64,000 nt of DNA from Piliocolobus tephrosceles (GCF_002776525.5 NC_045444.1:28864702-28928701); one strand, 5' to 3'. Shown: positions 43,736 through 56,695, counted from the stretch's first letter. The notes: generated by a model from the sequence alone, not told the origin. Numbers and translations: made by a program.

Positions 43736-46700
43736 ATACAATAGTTCGATTTTTACAAGAAATGATGACATTTGAAAGTCAAGTTCAACTGGTAAAACAG
43801 ACCTTGGAAAAAGGTAATGAGACCACAGTTCTTGGTGTCAGCTTCTAATAATTAATTATAAAGCACTAGCTCCATAGAGACTTGTAGAGAACATGCAGGT
43901 GGTGCCATTTCATCTGGTCATGTAGCTTTTCTATTACTCAGATTGTTTATTGAAATAGCTGCCTAACAAAGTTAACTTCCAGGAAGGATGCCAGGTTACA
44001 CGGAATCATACCAGAGTCTTAGAATCACTTTGGGCTTTCACCCAAAGTTTTTGCAACATTAGGTGGAGGCAATATAATTTGGCTTGAAAAGTTACAAGGG
44101 AAAAAAATGTCAGAAAATGCTCATGGAACAGGGTGTTCAGAGTCTTCCAGATAGGATCTTTCTTGGCCTCCTGAAAATCAGAGAAAAATGAATATCTGTG
44201 ATTTTTTTTTAATAGTATGAACCAGCAGAATCCAGAGTTGTTACGGATCATTATTAGGCCAACAACCGTAGAAGTTCTAACCCCAAAATTGAGCTGTAAG
44301 ACATATAAGAGCAGATAGAGCTACAGCTGGAAAATCTAAACATAGTCTAAAAGTTTTTGCACTTCAAGAGCTTCTGGAGGAAAGAAAAGAAATTTGATTT
44401 CTGTGCTGCTGATGAAAAAGCTAAAAAATTACCTGAGAAAATTGTATTTGACATATTTTTATTGCAAATGGTATTTTGCTATTTATTTCTAAAAGTTGAA
44501 AAAGACCCTGCATGTTAAAAGTCACCAGTTTAGAAAAAATGTGAAGTCTGCATTTCTTTGTATTTGGAATTAAGTATTCCAATAATTTCTTTAATTTTAA
44601 AAAATGTACACATAGAAAGTGTTGTTGTTATTCTGCAGAGTTTTCGTAGGATATTCCAGGCCAGTGATATTTATTTGGGTAAGGTGAACATGCAATTCTC
44701 AGACTTGCCTTTGTTAACTTTTAGGTTTTTTCTTTCCCAAAATATGTAAACAAGATTTAACTTTTTTCTTTCTGAATTTTTCTGACATAAATAAACCAAA
44801 AATAAGCATAGTGTATTCATGTTAAAGCTTCATAACACTAAGTCTGTTCTATCTTGGATAGAAAATTTATTTGAATTCCTTCAATTAAATAAAAATTTAA
44901 AATTTCAATAAAATATATTATTTCTAAATCTATTTTAGGTTAACTTCAGGAATAGAAACTGATGAAAAACAGGGGGTAAAATTATTCAGTTACATCAAAC
45001 TCTAGGTGTTAAGTGATTTTTTTTTCAGAGTTATTTTAGAAACTGGGTGTTCAGTTATTATTTTTTCATAGTACTGAGTAGAGCTCCAGAAACTTGGAAG
45101 AGTCAGTTTTCAAAAATGTCTAATTTATGGTTAGGAAACTGAATAACATTCAACTATTTCCCATTGTTTCCCACTATGTCCTTTGTTCCACAGTTACTTT
45201 AAATAAATTTTCCCTCTTCATATAAAATGTCCTTTTGATAATACTATCAATTTATCTTGTAAAGTCACACAAAATTATTTTTTTCAATGTAATACAAATC
45301 AAACTATGGTGAAAAGTTCAGTGATAGGAGAAGGTAGCTGAAATATATTTCCAGTACAAGCTCCAAGCAAGTAACTAAGACTTGGATTATGTAGAGTGCT
45401 TACTTGCTATTGATGAATACTATTTTGCTGGGCCCCAAAACAGGGCAGACTAAAGGTCACAGGTAGTTGCCATTGTAAGAAGGCAGATTGCTTTTAAAAA
45501 AGATATAATTTGCAAACAATATATATCTATGATTGTTATGTTTCCTATTTTGTTCACTTAGCATATTTTGTTAAATTTACTTATTAAAAATGAAACATTT
45601 CTGAGATGATTTTCTATTTTAATGACTCCAATCTGACTCAGAGGCAGAGAGATAGAGGTCTCCTTAAATTATTTTGCATAGGGTTTCCATTTTTTGGACA
45701 AAATTCTTACACTTTTTTTCATAAACTTTGCTTAGGATTTGCTCATGTTTCTAAATAAATAAAAATAAGTTAATGAAGAAAATACTAACAAGACAATACA
45801 AGGGACCAAGTATCATTAGAGTTTTGGTTTATCATAGTTCCATGTATGGCCCTTGTATAAGCCAAAATAGGCTAACCTATGCTTTGGGAACAAATTTCTG
45901 TTGTTCAGTTCCATACTGTCTTCACTCTGAGATCCAGGTTGATGGAATAGTCTCTTTCTGGAAGGGTGTGACAAGCAACATGTTTGCCTTTACAGCTCTT
46001 ACCTGAAAGTGGCACATGTCACATCTGTCTTCATTTCATGGGACTAAGGAAGTCACAGAGCCAATAAAGCACAAAGGCATAAGCCCTCCATATGTACAGT
46101 GACGGCAGGAAGAAACACTAGTTGGCATGGTATAGAATTGTAGACCCTACGACAGTCCCTACACAACTAAATATTCAGATCACTTGCTCAATCTCAATAA
46201 AGGTTTATCATAGTTGTTGTTGCTATTGTTTAAATGAGGTAAAATTTCATAAAGCCATTCCAGGTAAAATTTCATAAAATTTCTTAAAGCCATATAAAAT
46301 AAAAGCACATTTAAAGTAATTTGAGTACTTGTAATTGATGGTAACATAATGACTCATTTAAAATAACCATTCAGCTCCTTTGATAAACACTATTGAGTGT
46401 CAAGTTATTCAACAACATATGTCAACCTGCATACCGATTCGTATCTATTTTTTAAATTCAGAAGTGTTGGGAATATGGAAAATTTGCATCAATAATTATT
46501 TAAGTCCAAGGCAGTTGCATAAATCATAGGAGCTGAAGGTCAAAGAATTCAGGGTGAAATAAGTATTTTCTGAAGGTGACAAAAATGAGGTGTAAGGGTT
46601 GAAAGTATTTGCTTTCAGTAATTGAAATACGTAAATAGGTTTCGTCCTTTTTCCAATAGTAAACGAATATATGTTATACATCATCAAATGAATTGTTCTG

Positions 46701-48995
46701 CTCACAGATATTTGTATACCATCTTTAAAGATAGAAAGTGCATACATATCCTACATAAATTTTTTTGGCATGTTGGGAAATGCTCTGCTGAGAAGATATG
46801 CTGTTGGGTATCTTTGTTGAAATAATTATTTCAACAATTATTGAAATAATTATTTTCTAGTATACAAATATCTAGCACAAAAACAATTTAGCTAGTTTTA
46901 TGAAATATATCCATGTGGGCATGGATACTAAAGTGATAATATTAGAATGGATGGCAGAGAGAATGATGGTTGTTAATGCAAATTGCTCAATAGAAAATCC
47001 CACATTTTACTTGGGAAAAAAACCATCTGTATTTTCAGAATGAGGCATAAACCTCATTTTTAATGCTCTAGATTTGTTACAACAAGTAAAAACTACTTTA
47101 ATTTTAGCAAAAGTACCAACTAGTGTCAGTGAAAAATGATTGCAATTCAACTCTATGTATGTAACTATCATAGCAAACTAATTTTATAGAGTGTAGTTTT
47201 TTTTTTTTTTTTTTTACTTTTAGACATTGGTGTTAAATCCTATTTTTCTAATGTAGAGCATATTGGTTTAAAACAAACAAAGAAAAAGGCTCTCAAACAA
47301 CAGTCCCAGTAAACCAAGTTGCAATTAGCTACCACTCCTGGGAAATATTCTAGGATATGTGGCTGGCACTTGAAAAATTTACACCTTCTGAGGAAAAGCA
47401 GAAAAAGTCTGTCAAACAATTAAACTGATTGGAATTCCCAAGAATATAAAAAACCAAAATGAGTCTTATGTTAGAAAAGATTAGGAAATAGTTCTGTATG
47501 TGGTTGCAAATTGGAGCAGAACAAGTAAGATTTTTTGTACCTTGTATAAATCATTTTTTTTCTTTAGAACAAATATGAGGCCACTCAAGGGAAAACTCCT
47601 AGTACTAGTTTATTTTAAAAAAAAATTACACATGTTAGAGTTCGAAAATGTAATTAGTTAAATTACCTCAAAATAGCAATAGGATACATAGTTGTTAGTA
47701 ATATTTTTGGATAAATGAATGAGATGGTTTTTAAATCTATGTATGAATATACATTGGACAACTAAGTTGGTTAAAAGTAAAAATCCATATATTACTGTAA
47801 AAGAATGTAGAAGATATCAAGATGAGAAACATTCGAATTAAGAGTAAGATAGAAGAAGAAATTGGCACTTCTAAGATTCAATTAGGATAAACTTTTTAAA
47901 CATTGATTAAAAGAAAACTGTCCAGCGCAATGGAAAGGAAAGACGCTATTGTATCTGCCTTTCCTAAGTAAATATATTCTAAAGTGTTATAAAAATTTAG
48001 GACATCTTAGATTCTCAAGGAAATAAAACGTTTTCTTGTTTAAAAGGCTGTGTGTTTGGTAGATATCTTGAAGAAAGAGAAATGACTACGGTTTGCGTGT
48101 TTCCTATGCCAAATATTTCTATGCTAACATCTTCAAATATGGATTCATTCTGTTCAAATTCTCTAATTTATATAGAAATTAAAAGCTTATTAAAGTAATG
48201 CTTCTCAAACTTTTCCATTAATCTCTAAAGAGAGCATAAAGTACTTTGGAAGTCTGGAGAGGGGTCAGAGATAAAGATATAGATTTAGGGATTTTCAGAA
48301 TTTAGATGATATTTAACACTTGAGGTTGAATTTTTGTCATTAAAGCTGTAATTTTTGTCACATATAAAAGAAATGAGTCTTAAACAAGTCATGATCCTTA
48401 CAATCAACTTGCTCTTCAGTTCCTAAATTTCACTATCATGATGATTTTATTATTTTTTTTTAGACAGTACTCCTTTTCAGCTGATGGCAGAGACTCTTGA
48501 TCTTTAAATTAATATCACCACAGTGAGTCATCCTTCATTAGTAAGATGAAGAATTAATTCTCTTTTATCAAATTAGGCTCTGACCATTTCCATGAAGATA
48601 AAGAACAAAATAATCCTGAATTTTAAATCTCTGACTTGGTTATGCATATACACCTTTCAACTGGAAAAAGCACTCCAAATCACTTCCTACAAGTTATAAA
48701 TTTGTTAAAAGGTTTTTTTTAAGTCAAGCGACTTTTAAAATATTTATTATTTTTACTATTTCTTTGATTATACTGAGAAAATTGAGGAAAATTATTTAAA
48801 ACAAAATCATTCTCAGTGATATATTGGCCATAGGTTTATGCTACCAATCTTGCAAACATGCCTGTTAATTGATAAATGTACACATCCCATTACATGCAAG
48901 TTATCAGTACCTTTTTTTACAGAAGTTTTCTACAATGAGGCATACATGTTTTGTTGATGGTTTTAAGAAAGTATTTCTCCATTAAATATTAATCT
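43736..48995. other. Intronic stretch, nothing recognised
   Basis: Unique AT-rich intron. Contains a 24-bp perfect palindrome at 46814-46837, a short duplicated segment at 46250-46290 and a T19 tract at 47197-47215. No gene, RNA or clear transposon. Confidence 0.5.
46814..46837. repeat. Perfect 24-bp AT-rich palindrome with partial second copy
   Basis: The core gttgaaataattatttcaac is its own reverse complement and extends by two bases on each side. A second partial copy, ttgaaataattatttt, follows directly at 46841-46856. Confidence 0.9.
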
Positions 48996-48999
48996 GTGT

Positions 49000-49001
<2 letters not shown>

Positions 49002-49060
<59 letters not shown>
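49002..49060. repeat. (AT)n microsatellite followed by T-tract
   Basis: About 13 AT units, then a run of more than 30 T that forms the tail of the adjacent antisense Alu. Confidence 0.95.
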
Positions 49061-49064
<4 letters not shown>

Positions 49065-49302
49065 CAGAGTCTCACTCTTGTCACTCAGACTGGAGTGCAG
49101 GGGTGCGATCTTGGCTCACTGCAACCTCCATCTCCTGGGTTCAAGCGATTCTCCTGCCTCAGCCTCCCAAGTAACTGGGATTATAGGTGTTCACCCCCAC
49201 GCCCGGTTAATTTAGTATTTTTAGTAGAGACAGGGTTTGGCCATGTTGGCCAGGCTGTTGTTGAACTCCTGACCTCAGGTGATCTGCCTGCCTCCACCTC
49301 TC
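49061..49302 (-). mobile_element. 5'-truncated Alu (AluS-like), antisense
   Basis: Runs 'gacagagtctcactcttgtc' to 'gatctgcctgcctccacctc' and then stops, so the last part of the left monomer is missing. The 'acatat' word on both sides may be a short target duplication. Confidence 0.9.
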
Positions 49303-49439
49303 ACATATTCTTAACCAACTACATAGTTTTTATAAAACTTCGTTTGATTTTAACTTCGCTTAAAATGTTGCCACACGGTAGTCTTCAACCTTGTAGACAT
49401 TTCTATTTTGCTTTGAATCTGATCTTCTTGGTGTTTAAA

Positions 49440-50470
49440 ACTTAAAATACAATTTTTACCCATCCTAATCAGTAGCTTTTCACTTATATAGCCTATATTT
49501 GAAAGAATCTCAATATTTTTTAGCATTTAGCTATTTGACCCATTGGTGATATTTAATGTGTTCGTAATTTATTTTGCTGTATAGTATGAAGTAATTCAAG
49601 TACTCTGCACATTCAATACCATTTGGTAATTAATGAATTGCTCTTCTAATATTTTGTGATGCTTATTTGTAATTACATATTACTTCCCTTTTAAAATAAA
49701 TGTGTCTCGGAGACATTAATTTTATTTCTTTGGTATTGACATATATTACTCTTTTAGTTAGTTTAAACATATAATTTATTATAACTACTAGAAAGTCAAG
49801 GCTCCTCATCAGCTTTTTCTTTTCAAAATTATCTCAATATTGCTATAGCATTCTCAGACTGTTAGTATGGTATGAAAACAACCTGATTTTGGCTTTTGTA
49901 AGTAACCTGTTTAGCACTTGTGTTTATATCTTCATTCAGAAAACTTTAGAAAAACATATTTATCAGTCATATTCAAAACATTTTGATGTATATTCAAAAA
50001 CATTTGAGGTCAAGTTATTTGTATTAATGTTCATATCACTGATGAAACAAAAAAAACTTCAAGTTTTTTTTTTCATCTTCAGGATTTCAAACTTTCTGTC
50101 CAATACTCCTCTCCATTTTTCATGTGTACCATTTCTATCTCAGAATTTCCATCTGTGTCTTTCTTTATTAGAAATTGAAGTTTTTCCTTTCCATTGTCAG
50201 CACAATTTTATGCACTATTAATTATACTCTTTTGTGTCTTTAATAAAGATTTTAATTCTGCTACTGTATGTAGATTTCTCTTGCATTGATTATTTACCTT
50301 TTTCAGTCATATGTACATTCCATTTGGTATTAACCCTTAAAAAAAAGCAAATCTTCCATTTCTGGCAGTATAAATTACAAGTTTTCTGTTACTGAGGGGT
50401 CAGTAGATACATTCCTAAGATACATTCCTAAGGTTTCTATTTCTTGTAATAAATCTACCTTCCCCTTAAC
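49440..50470 (-). repeat. Possible old L1M-like sequence, antisense
   Basis: T-rich on the + strand, with L1-like words ('cttttcaaaattatctcaatattg', 'tttatttctttggtattgac') but no region long enough for a firm match. Confidence 0.3.
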
Positions 50471-50555
50471 TCAGATATACATTTTCTCTGTATCTTTTAA
50501 GGATTTCTTCTCTTCTTGTAATTTGTAGACTCCTTTTCTAGGACCCAGGTTGATA

Positions 50556-50872
50556 TTTTTTTGGTTTTGTTTTGTTTTGTTTTTTGTTTTTGGGATGGAG
50601 TATCGCTCTGTCGCCCGGGCTGGAGTACAGTGGCCGGAGCTGGACTCACTGCAAGCTCCGCCTCCCGGGTTCACACCATTCTCCTGCCTCAGCCTCCCGA
50701 GTAGCTGGGACTACAGGCGCCACCACCGCGCTGGGCTAGTTTTTTTGTATTTGTAGTAGAGACGGGGTTTCACCGTGTTAGCCAGGATAGTCTCGATCTC
50801 CTGAACTTGTGATCTGCCCACCTCGGCCTCCCAAAGTGCTGGGCTTACAGGCGTGAGCCACCGCACCCGGCC
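50556..50872 (-). mobile_element. Young AluY, Old World monkey type, antisense
   Basis: Tail copy (ttttg)n, then 'gggatggagtatcgctctgtcgcccgggctggag' (in parts). 'agtggccggagctggactcactg' and 'gggctagtttttttgtattt' carry the same lineage marks as the copies at 14168 and 15630. No clear target duplication seen. Confidence 0.9.
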
Positions 50873-51451
50873 GTTTCTTAAAAGTTTTTATACTTTCAAA
50901 TCTACTTGAGTTCTAACAAACTCATTCTCTCTCATCTTAAAGTTGAAGGAAAATCGATGTGTCAAATATCCTTTTCCATGTTCTGCTCATTAAAAGGAGA
51001 TGGATTTATTTCAAGAATTAAATTGAAATGTATTTTAATTTTAAACAGTTTGTAGAATTTCAAACAGTTTGTAGTTCTTTTTTTACTTGAATGTGGGCAT
51101 GAATCTATAATTCCCTAGAAGAATGAACTATGTCTTGTGTTCTTTTAAATCGCCAGTCATTGTTGATTTTACACATCAAGTGAAATCTATCCTCTTCTCA
51201 TGCTGCTTCCTTAGAAGCTGATGGTGGTGGTAGGTGAAGAAGGGGGGATAAAAAGGGATGTGAATGGTCCTGGTGGCCCCAGAAACCAGGTCACACATGG
51301 TAGGCGGATGATTGTGAGGCTTTGCGGTGAGCAGGGCAGGCCAGAATGTATTAGGGAGGAGAGCTAACAAGGGCTTTCTTAACGTCCATACTCTTTCTGC
51401 TTTTTCTGTTTAACATCCATGCTTTTTCTTCATTGAAAAGTTCTAGAAATG

Positions 51452-51773
51452 GGACAGGCACAGTGGCTCACTCCTATAATCCCAGCACTTTGGGAGATTG
51501 AGGTGGATGGATCATTTGTGGTCAGGAGTTCGAGACCAGTTAGCCAACACAGTGAAACCCCATCTCTACTTAACAACAACAACAACAACAACAAAAATTG
51601 CCAGGCATAGTGGTGGGTGCCTGTAATCCCAGCTATTCAGGAGGCTGAGGCAGGAGAATTGCTTGAACCCAGGAAGCGGATGTTGCACCGGGCCGAAATT
51701 GCACCACTGCACTCCAGCCTGGCCAGATAGTGAAACTCTGTCGCGCAAAACAAACAAACAAAAAAAAAAAAAA
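51452..51773 (+). mobile_element. Alu (AluS-like), sense, with (AAC)n linker
   Basis: 'ggacaggcacagtggctcac' through 'gtgaaactctgtcgc' with an A-rich tail. The central A-rich linker has expanded to (aac)8. Target duplication ctagaaatg at 51443-51451 and 51774-51782. Confidence 0.92.
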
Positions 51774-52452
51774 CTAGAAATGCATTAGCTGCTCATCTCG
51801 ATCCAGGTGATCTAAAGTATTTAGAGAGTATTATGTTCTCTCTCTTTGAGAGAACCACCAATCAATATTCTTGATTTACAGTACTACTAAGGCCTGATCT
51901 CTTTTGTTTTCATGTGGTTTTCAGTAGAAATATATCAATCAAATAGGTACTTAACCACCAGACCGATCCAAAATCTTGCTTTTTAATTGGCCGTGTTTTA
52001 AATTTAAATTTAACTATATATGATGGAACTTTTTTTTTTTTGGCATTGTGATCTCCAAGTTTGACAATAGAAAAATACTGATGTCAATACAGACTATTTT
52101 TATTTTGTTTTCAAGTTCTTTCTCTATATGTTTGCCAGTTTATCATTTCATTGTTCTTGTGTGTCTTAACAATAAATTGTTTTAAAATTAGATTAGTTTA
52201 AATAATTTATACTTTTCTATATACATCATTACTCTATTGCTATTTGTGAGCACTACATTATTTTAAAACATTTCTGCTTTAAATATTGCTACACTAATAT
52301 CCTCATTTTCAAATTATTGACATCCAAAAGTGAGAGAAATGGGGTGGGAATACTTTCATTTAACAAAATAGTTTAAAAAAAATAATTCAACAAGCTCTTA
52401 ATAGGAACTAGTACATAGTTTTGATTTATTTGATGATGACTTGTAATAATTA

Positions 52453-52599
52453 CAGATACTTCTCAACTTATGACGGGCTGACTTCATGATAAACCCATTG
52501 TAAGTTGAAAATATCTTAAGTTAAAGATGCATTTAATACCCCAATGAACCTATCATAAAGTCAAAAAGTGTCATACTATCATAAATTGGAGACTAACTG
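52453..52599. mobile_element. Tc1/mariner-type MITE (Tigger/MER-like)
   Basis: 'cagatacttctcaacttatgac' at one end and the inverse of 'atcataaattggagactaactg' at the other form imperfect terminal inverted repeats of about 24 bp. TA dinucleotides flank both ends (52451-52452 and 52600-52601). 'aaacccattgtaagttgaaaatatc' and 'tgcatttaataccccaatgaacc' match an acgatgggttt...gtaagttgaaaatatcgtaag-type mammalian element I recall. Confidence 0.72.
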
Positions 52600-52601
52600 T
52601 A

Positions 52602-54018
52602 CTAAACGGTTTTATAGTATAAAATGTTTACCCTAACTCTAGTTAATAATAAAAATATGAACAGGCTACTTCCTAGTTAGATGAAATATATTACAAATAA
52701 AAAATCAAAATGCACGTCCTTATGCCATATGTTGCATGACATTTTAAAAAATACTAAATATGTCAGTGTGGGCTAATATTTTATTTGTACAATTTTTTAA
52801 TTTTATAAATCTCTTCTGCTAATCTTACTTTGTAAATTAATTTTTAACCTATTTTAAATGCTAGTCATTTCCAAACATTTCATTTCCATATTTTATTCCT
52901 ATAAAACTTCATCCAGTTAGTAATTTTCTATTTATTGCTAATTTATTTCCTGATGAATCCAAAGATTATTGAACATAGTCTGGCTCATAGAAGGAGTTTG
53001 AATCTTTTTTAATGAATAAATATATTTTGTATTTTTTTTTTTTCTGGAATTCTAACAACTCTTCTGTTATGACTGGGAAAATATCTAAATTTTATACATG
53101 AACTTTCCAGAAAAGTATGGCTTTCTGCATTCGGTGGCCATCCATTTAATTGTAATCACTACTTATCCTTTAAGATTTTTAAGTAAAATGTCCTGTGCAT
53201 CTTGTTACCTTTGTCAGTTAGATGACCTCATTAAGTACTCTGTTGTATAAACGTAAATATATTAGATAACAACTTTGCAGCTTTGAGGAAAAGTGGCAAA
53301 TGTGTCTCTCTACTCCTTGTTATCTGTGCCATTATTAATGACTTATCTAAGTCCTGGCTGTCTTTAAAATCCAGAAATTTAGGCGTACAAAGCTGTCTTT
53401 AATAACTAGTTTGTTTCCATAGAGAAAAAAAATCCAAAGCTCTTCATTAATTTTCATTGTTACATTAGAATTAGCTTTTCTCTGGTCTTCTCATCTGTAC
53501 TTCATTAAGTCACATTATGTGGTATAATGTTGCAAGTTTGGAAATGCAGAAACAGTTCAAGAAATTGATTCTATTTGTTCTTTCTGTTCAATAGACCTTT
53601 GATCTGAAATGTTCAATGGTGCCTGGCTGTTCCACACAAGCCACTTTTAAACCATTGTTCACATTGTAATAGCCTTGTTATCAGGTTGTATGAATTAATT
53701 CCATTACATTAGGAGAAGGAAGTTAGACTTCACAGCACAATCTAATAACTGTCTCATGTTACCAGCCAATTGATTGGGTAACAAGACAACACACCGTGTT
53801 TATAATTGAACTGTTTTGTAAGGTGGTCTTAGTCTTAATTTCCGAATTTCGTAATGACATTAATAGGTTTTGATTTCCCCAGGACACCTTGCCCAACAGT
53901 CTTTGAGAACCTAACAATGTATAACTGAAAAATGTTCAGTTGAAGCAGGCCACCACTCTTGGTAAAATTCCTGAATCAAACTCTTATGTGCAAATGATGT
54001 AACCACCTATGAATAAAA
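52602..54018. other. Intronic stretch, possible conserved element at 53580-53870
   Basis: No gene seen. 53580-53870 has balanced composition, no repeat similarity and several homeodomain/CCAAT-like words (ccaattgattgggtaac at 53766-53782). Confidence 0.35.
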
Positions 54019-54295
54019 CCAGCACTTTGGGAGGCTGAGGTGGGTGGGTCATTTGAGGTCAGGAGTTTCAGACCAGCCTGGACAACATGGTGAAACCCCA
54101 TCTCTACTACAAAAAAAAAAAAAAAAAAAATGGCTGGGTGCGTCCCAGCTACTTAGGAAGTTGAGGCAGGAGAATGACTTTCACTTGCACCTGGTAGGCA
54201 GAGGTTGCAGTGAGCCAAGATTGCGCCACTGCATTCCAGTCTGGGCAACAGACTCCATCTCAAAAAAAAAAAAAAAAAAAAAAAAGAAAAAAACA
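54019..54295 (+). mobile_element. 5'-truncated Alu with internal deletion, sense
   Basis: Begins at 'ccagcactttgggaggctg', so the first 30 or so bases are absent. The right monomer lacks the segment between 'ggctgggtgcg' and 'tcccagctactt'. Ends in a long A-rich tail. Confidence 0.92.
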
Positions 54296-55369
54296 AAAAA
54301 GCAGAAACTACCCACAAACTAAAAAGGCGAATATCTTGATGGGGCAGTAGGAGTTAGGAGAAATAAGGAATTCTGTAGTCGGCTGCTGTCAAACCTTGGC
54401 AGAGAGCAGCTACTAATTTCTGTCCGTGGAGAGTTCCCAGAGACCCCACAGGCTTGCCACATCATCACGGAACTATTGATAGTAAAAACTGGAAATTAAC
54501 TAGCAAGGGAATGGAATAACATGTTATGCTGCTGTCTCTATCACATATTACTGAGCTTGGTGGGGGTGAGTTGCAGTTAGACAATTTGCAAACAGTAATT
54601 TTGAAACAGTTCAAATAGACACATGAACAAATTAACTATTTGATTGATAAGCTGAATTCATTCCTCCACCTGGTTAAGTTCGTATATGTAAGATTATTCT
54701 CATTACTTACTTGAAAAGATCCAGCGAGCAATTTTTCCCTAAGGCAAGCTTCCTGCTCTTTAGGTTACCAACCCCAAAGGGATGACCAAGTGTGTTCCCA
54801 GATTCTTTATGTAAGGTAACTTCCAGGGCTATTAATCTGTAATGATGTAGCTCCCTGGACCCAGTAGTCCTCTGAAATGCTGGTTTGCTTGTGTCCATAC
54901 TCTTTTGGTGATAATACGTGACTGCTTGGAAACAATGGATAAGTCCTTTAACACCCCTGTTTGTTCATTTGTTTGACTTCCCAATGCTGAGACATTTCCC
55001 TCCTGGTGTGCCCTCACACTGCCTCTCTTCTAAGATCCTGGGTATCTGAACAGGTAGGGCTTTTTAAATCTTAAACTGTTAGCTGTCTTTGGGTACCTTT
55101 GTTAGACAACTTGCAAGCAACAAGACAAGACAAATCCATAAACCTATCCTTTACATCAAGTTCTTTCATGAACTCTTCCCTGACTTCCATAGCTAGAATG
55201 GTTCTTCCCACCTCTACTCTTCTGTCGTACATATAACCTTAAAGAGACTAGTGTGAAAATTAAACATAACTTAGGCAGAATGGCTCCCACATCAAGTGTT
55301 CAGTAAGCATGCATTATGTTTGTGAAGACCATTTATTCAGCCCACCATTTCTAATCTTATTACCCTTTA
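54296..55369. other. Intronic stretch with one arm of a direct repeat
   Basis: Unique-looking sequence; 55037-55138 has a diverged second copy at 56582-56695. Confidence 0.45.
55037..55138 (+). repeat. Direct repeat, copy 1
   Basis: 'ggtatctgaacaggtaggg', 'gttagctgtctttgggtacc' and 'aacttgcaagcaacaagac' correspond in order to 56582-56695, about three-quarters identical by eye. Family unknown. Confidence 0.6.
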
Positions 55370-55600
55370 CCAAGCACTCCAGTGAGATCTTAGCGCTCTG
55401 CTAGATTCTTCACATGTATTATCATTTCTACTCTTTGCAGTCGACTTACCAAATGTATAGCTTAGTCTGTTTTCTAGTTTAAATGAAAGAATTTATAGAG
55501 GGGTTAGTTACTTTCCCCTACTTCGTGAAGCTCTTATGGTAACATCAGGGTTTAAACACAGAGGTGGGTTGCCTGTAGTGCCTGTACTGCTAACATTTAT
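55370..55600 (-). repeat. MIR SINE, antisense
   Basis: 'gcgctctgctagattcttcacatg', 'cagtcgacttaccaaatgtatag', 'ttagttactttcccctac' and 'aacatcagggtttaaacac' follow the antisense MIR order. Confidence 0.55.
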
Positions 55601-55785
55601 TTAATACTACTTCTGGATGACAGCTTTGCTGTCTTTGTGCATTATTAGACTTATTAATCCCATTTGTTAGACAATTTTTGCTAACTGGCATTTTTATGCA
55701 TATTTTCATATGCCTACATATTACCCCTCTCACTACATTTTGCATCTTTTAAAGCAGGGACCACAACTACTTTTTAAAAAATCTT

Positions 55786-55955
55786 CTGGCCAGGTGTGGC
55801 AGCTCACACCAGTATTTTTAGCTACATGGGAGGTTGAGGCAGGAAGGATGACATGAGCCCAGGAGTTCAAGGTTACAGTGAGCAACAGTGGCACCACACG
55901 CTGCAGCCTTGCTGACAGAGTAAGATTTTGTCTGTTCAAAAACAAAACAAAAAAC
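55786..55955 (+). mobile_element. FRAM / right-monomer Alu-like SINE, sense
   Basis: 'ggccaggtgtggcagctcac', 'tagctacatgggaggttgag', 'gagcccaggagttcaaggtt', 'acagtgagcaacagtggcacc' and 'gctgacagagtaag', then an A-rich tail. A single monomer of about 150 bp lacking the left Alu arm, the form expected for free right Alu monomers that predate dimeric Alu. Confidence 0.72.
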
Positions 55956-56581
55956 TTTAGTGCTTACCATAGTTTCTTGCATGGTGATGCTTAATAGTAT
56001 GTTTACTCTTTGTTTGGTTTAATTTTGTACCTTGCTGAAACATTGGCTTAGATTTAGGCACACAATAGAAATGAGCAAAAACTTGAGAGTGATTTAGAAA
56101 TCGCTTTTTTGGAGACTTCCCTACCACACCATTTTATCCTTCTGTGCTCTCAGAGGCCTCATATTTCAGTGTTCTTTGTAGTTGTCTTGTTTTTGTTGTT
56201 GTGATTGTGGTTTGTGTTGTGATCCTGGATTTACTGAAATACTTCCTTACACCCTCCTGAACTTTCTTTGTTTTCCCCCTCTAGTAGGCCCAGGCAACCT
56301 AAGCGCGGAAATGAATTCATTCTTAGCCATTCTGTTTTCAAACAACAAGAAATAAAGTTGTTTATTTTTCAATTGTTGTACACTCCTCAGTAAGAAAAAA
56401 TGGGCAGTTTCATTACATATCATTTGTTTCTTATTTCTTTAGTGTGACTGGCAGACATGACTTGTTTGCTTTTGGAAAAAGGAATATGAGGTGGACAGAT
56501 TCAGGGACTCATATCAGGATCCAGAATGTCCCCCCAGGCCTTAGAATTATATGTGTGCTTGACACGTAGATGAATTATCTG

Positions 56582-56695
56582 CCTAGGTATTTGGACAGGT
56601 AGAACTTTTAAGTCTTAAGCTAATAGCCATCTTTGGGCATCTTTCTCAGAAAACCTTCAAGCAGCAAGCCAATAAGACAAATCCAGAGACTGTAC
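56582..56695 (+). repeat. Direct repeat, copy 2
   Basis: 'ggtatttggacaggtagaac', 'atagccatctttgggcatc' and 'aaccttcaagcagcaagcc' pair with 55037-55138, in the same orientation 1.5 kb away. Confidence 0.6.

Noticed and set aside
45770..46200. Possible LTR remnant
   Set aside because: A few LTR-like words ('ggcacatgtcacatctgtc') but no ordered match or borders; left as unassigned intron.
48996..49445. 149-codon open frame, + strand, hydrophobic start
   Set aside because: It reads the AT microsatellite, poly-T and Alu; the poly-F/poly-IY start is an artefact.
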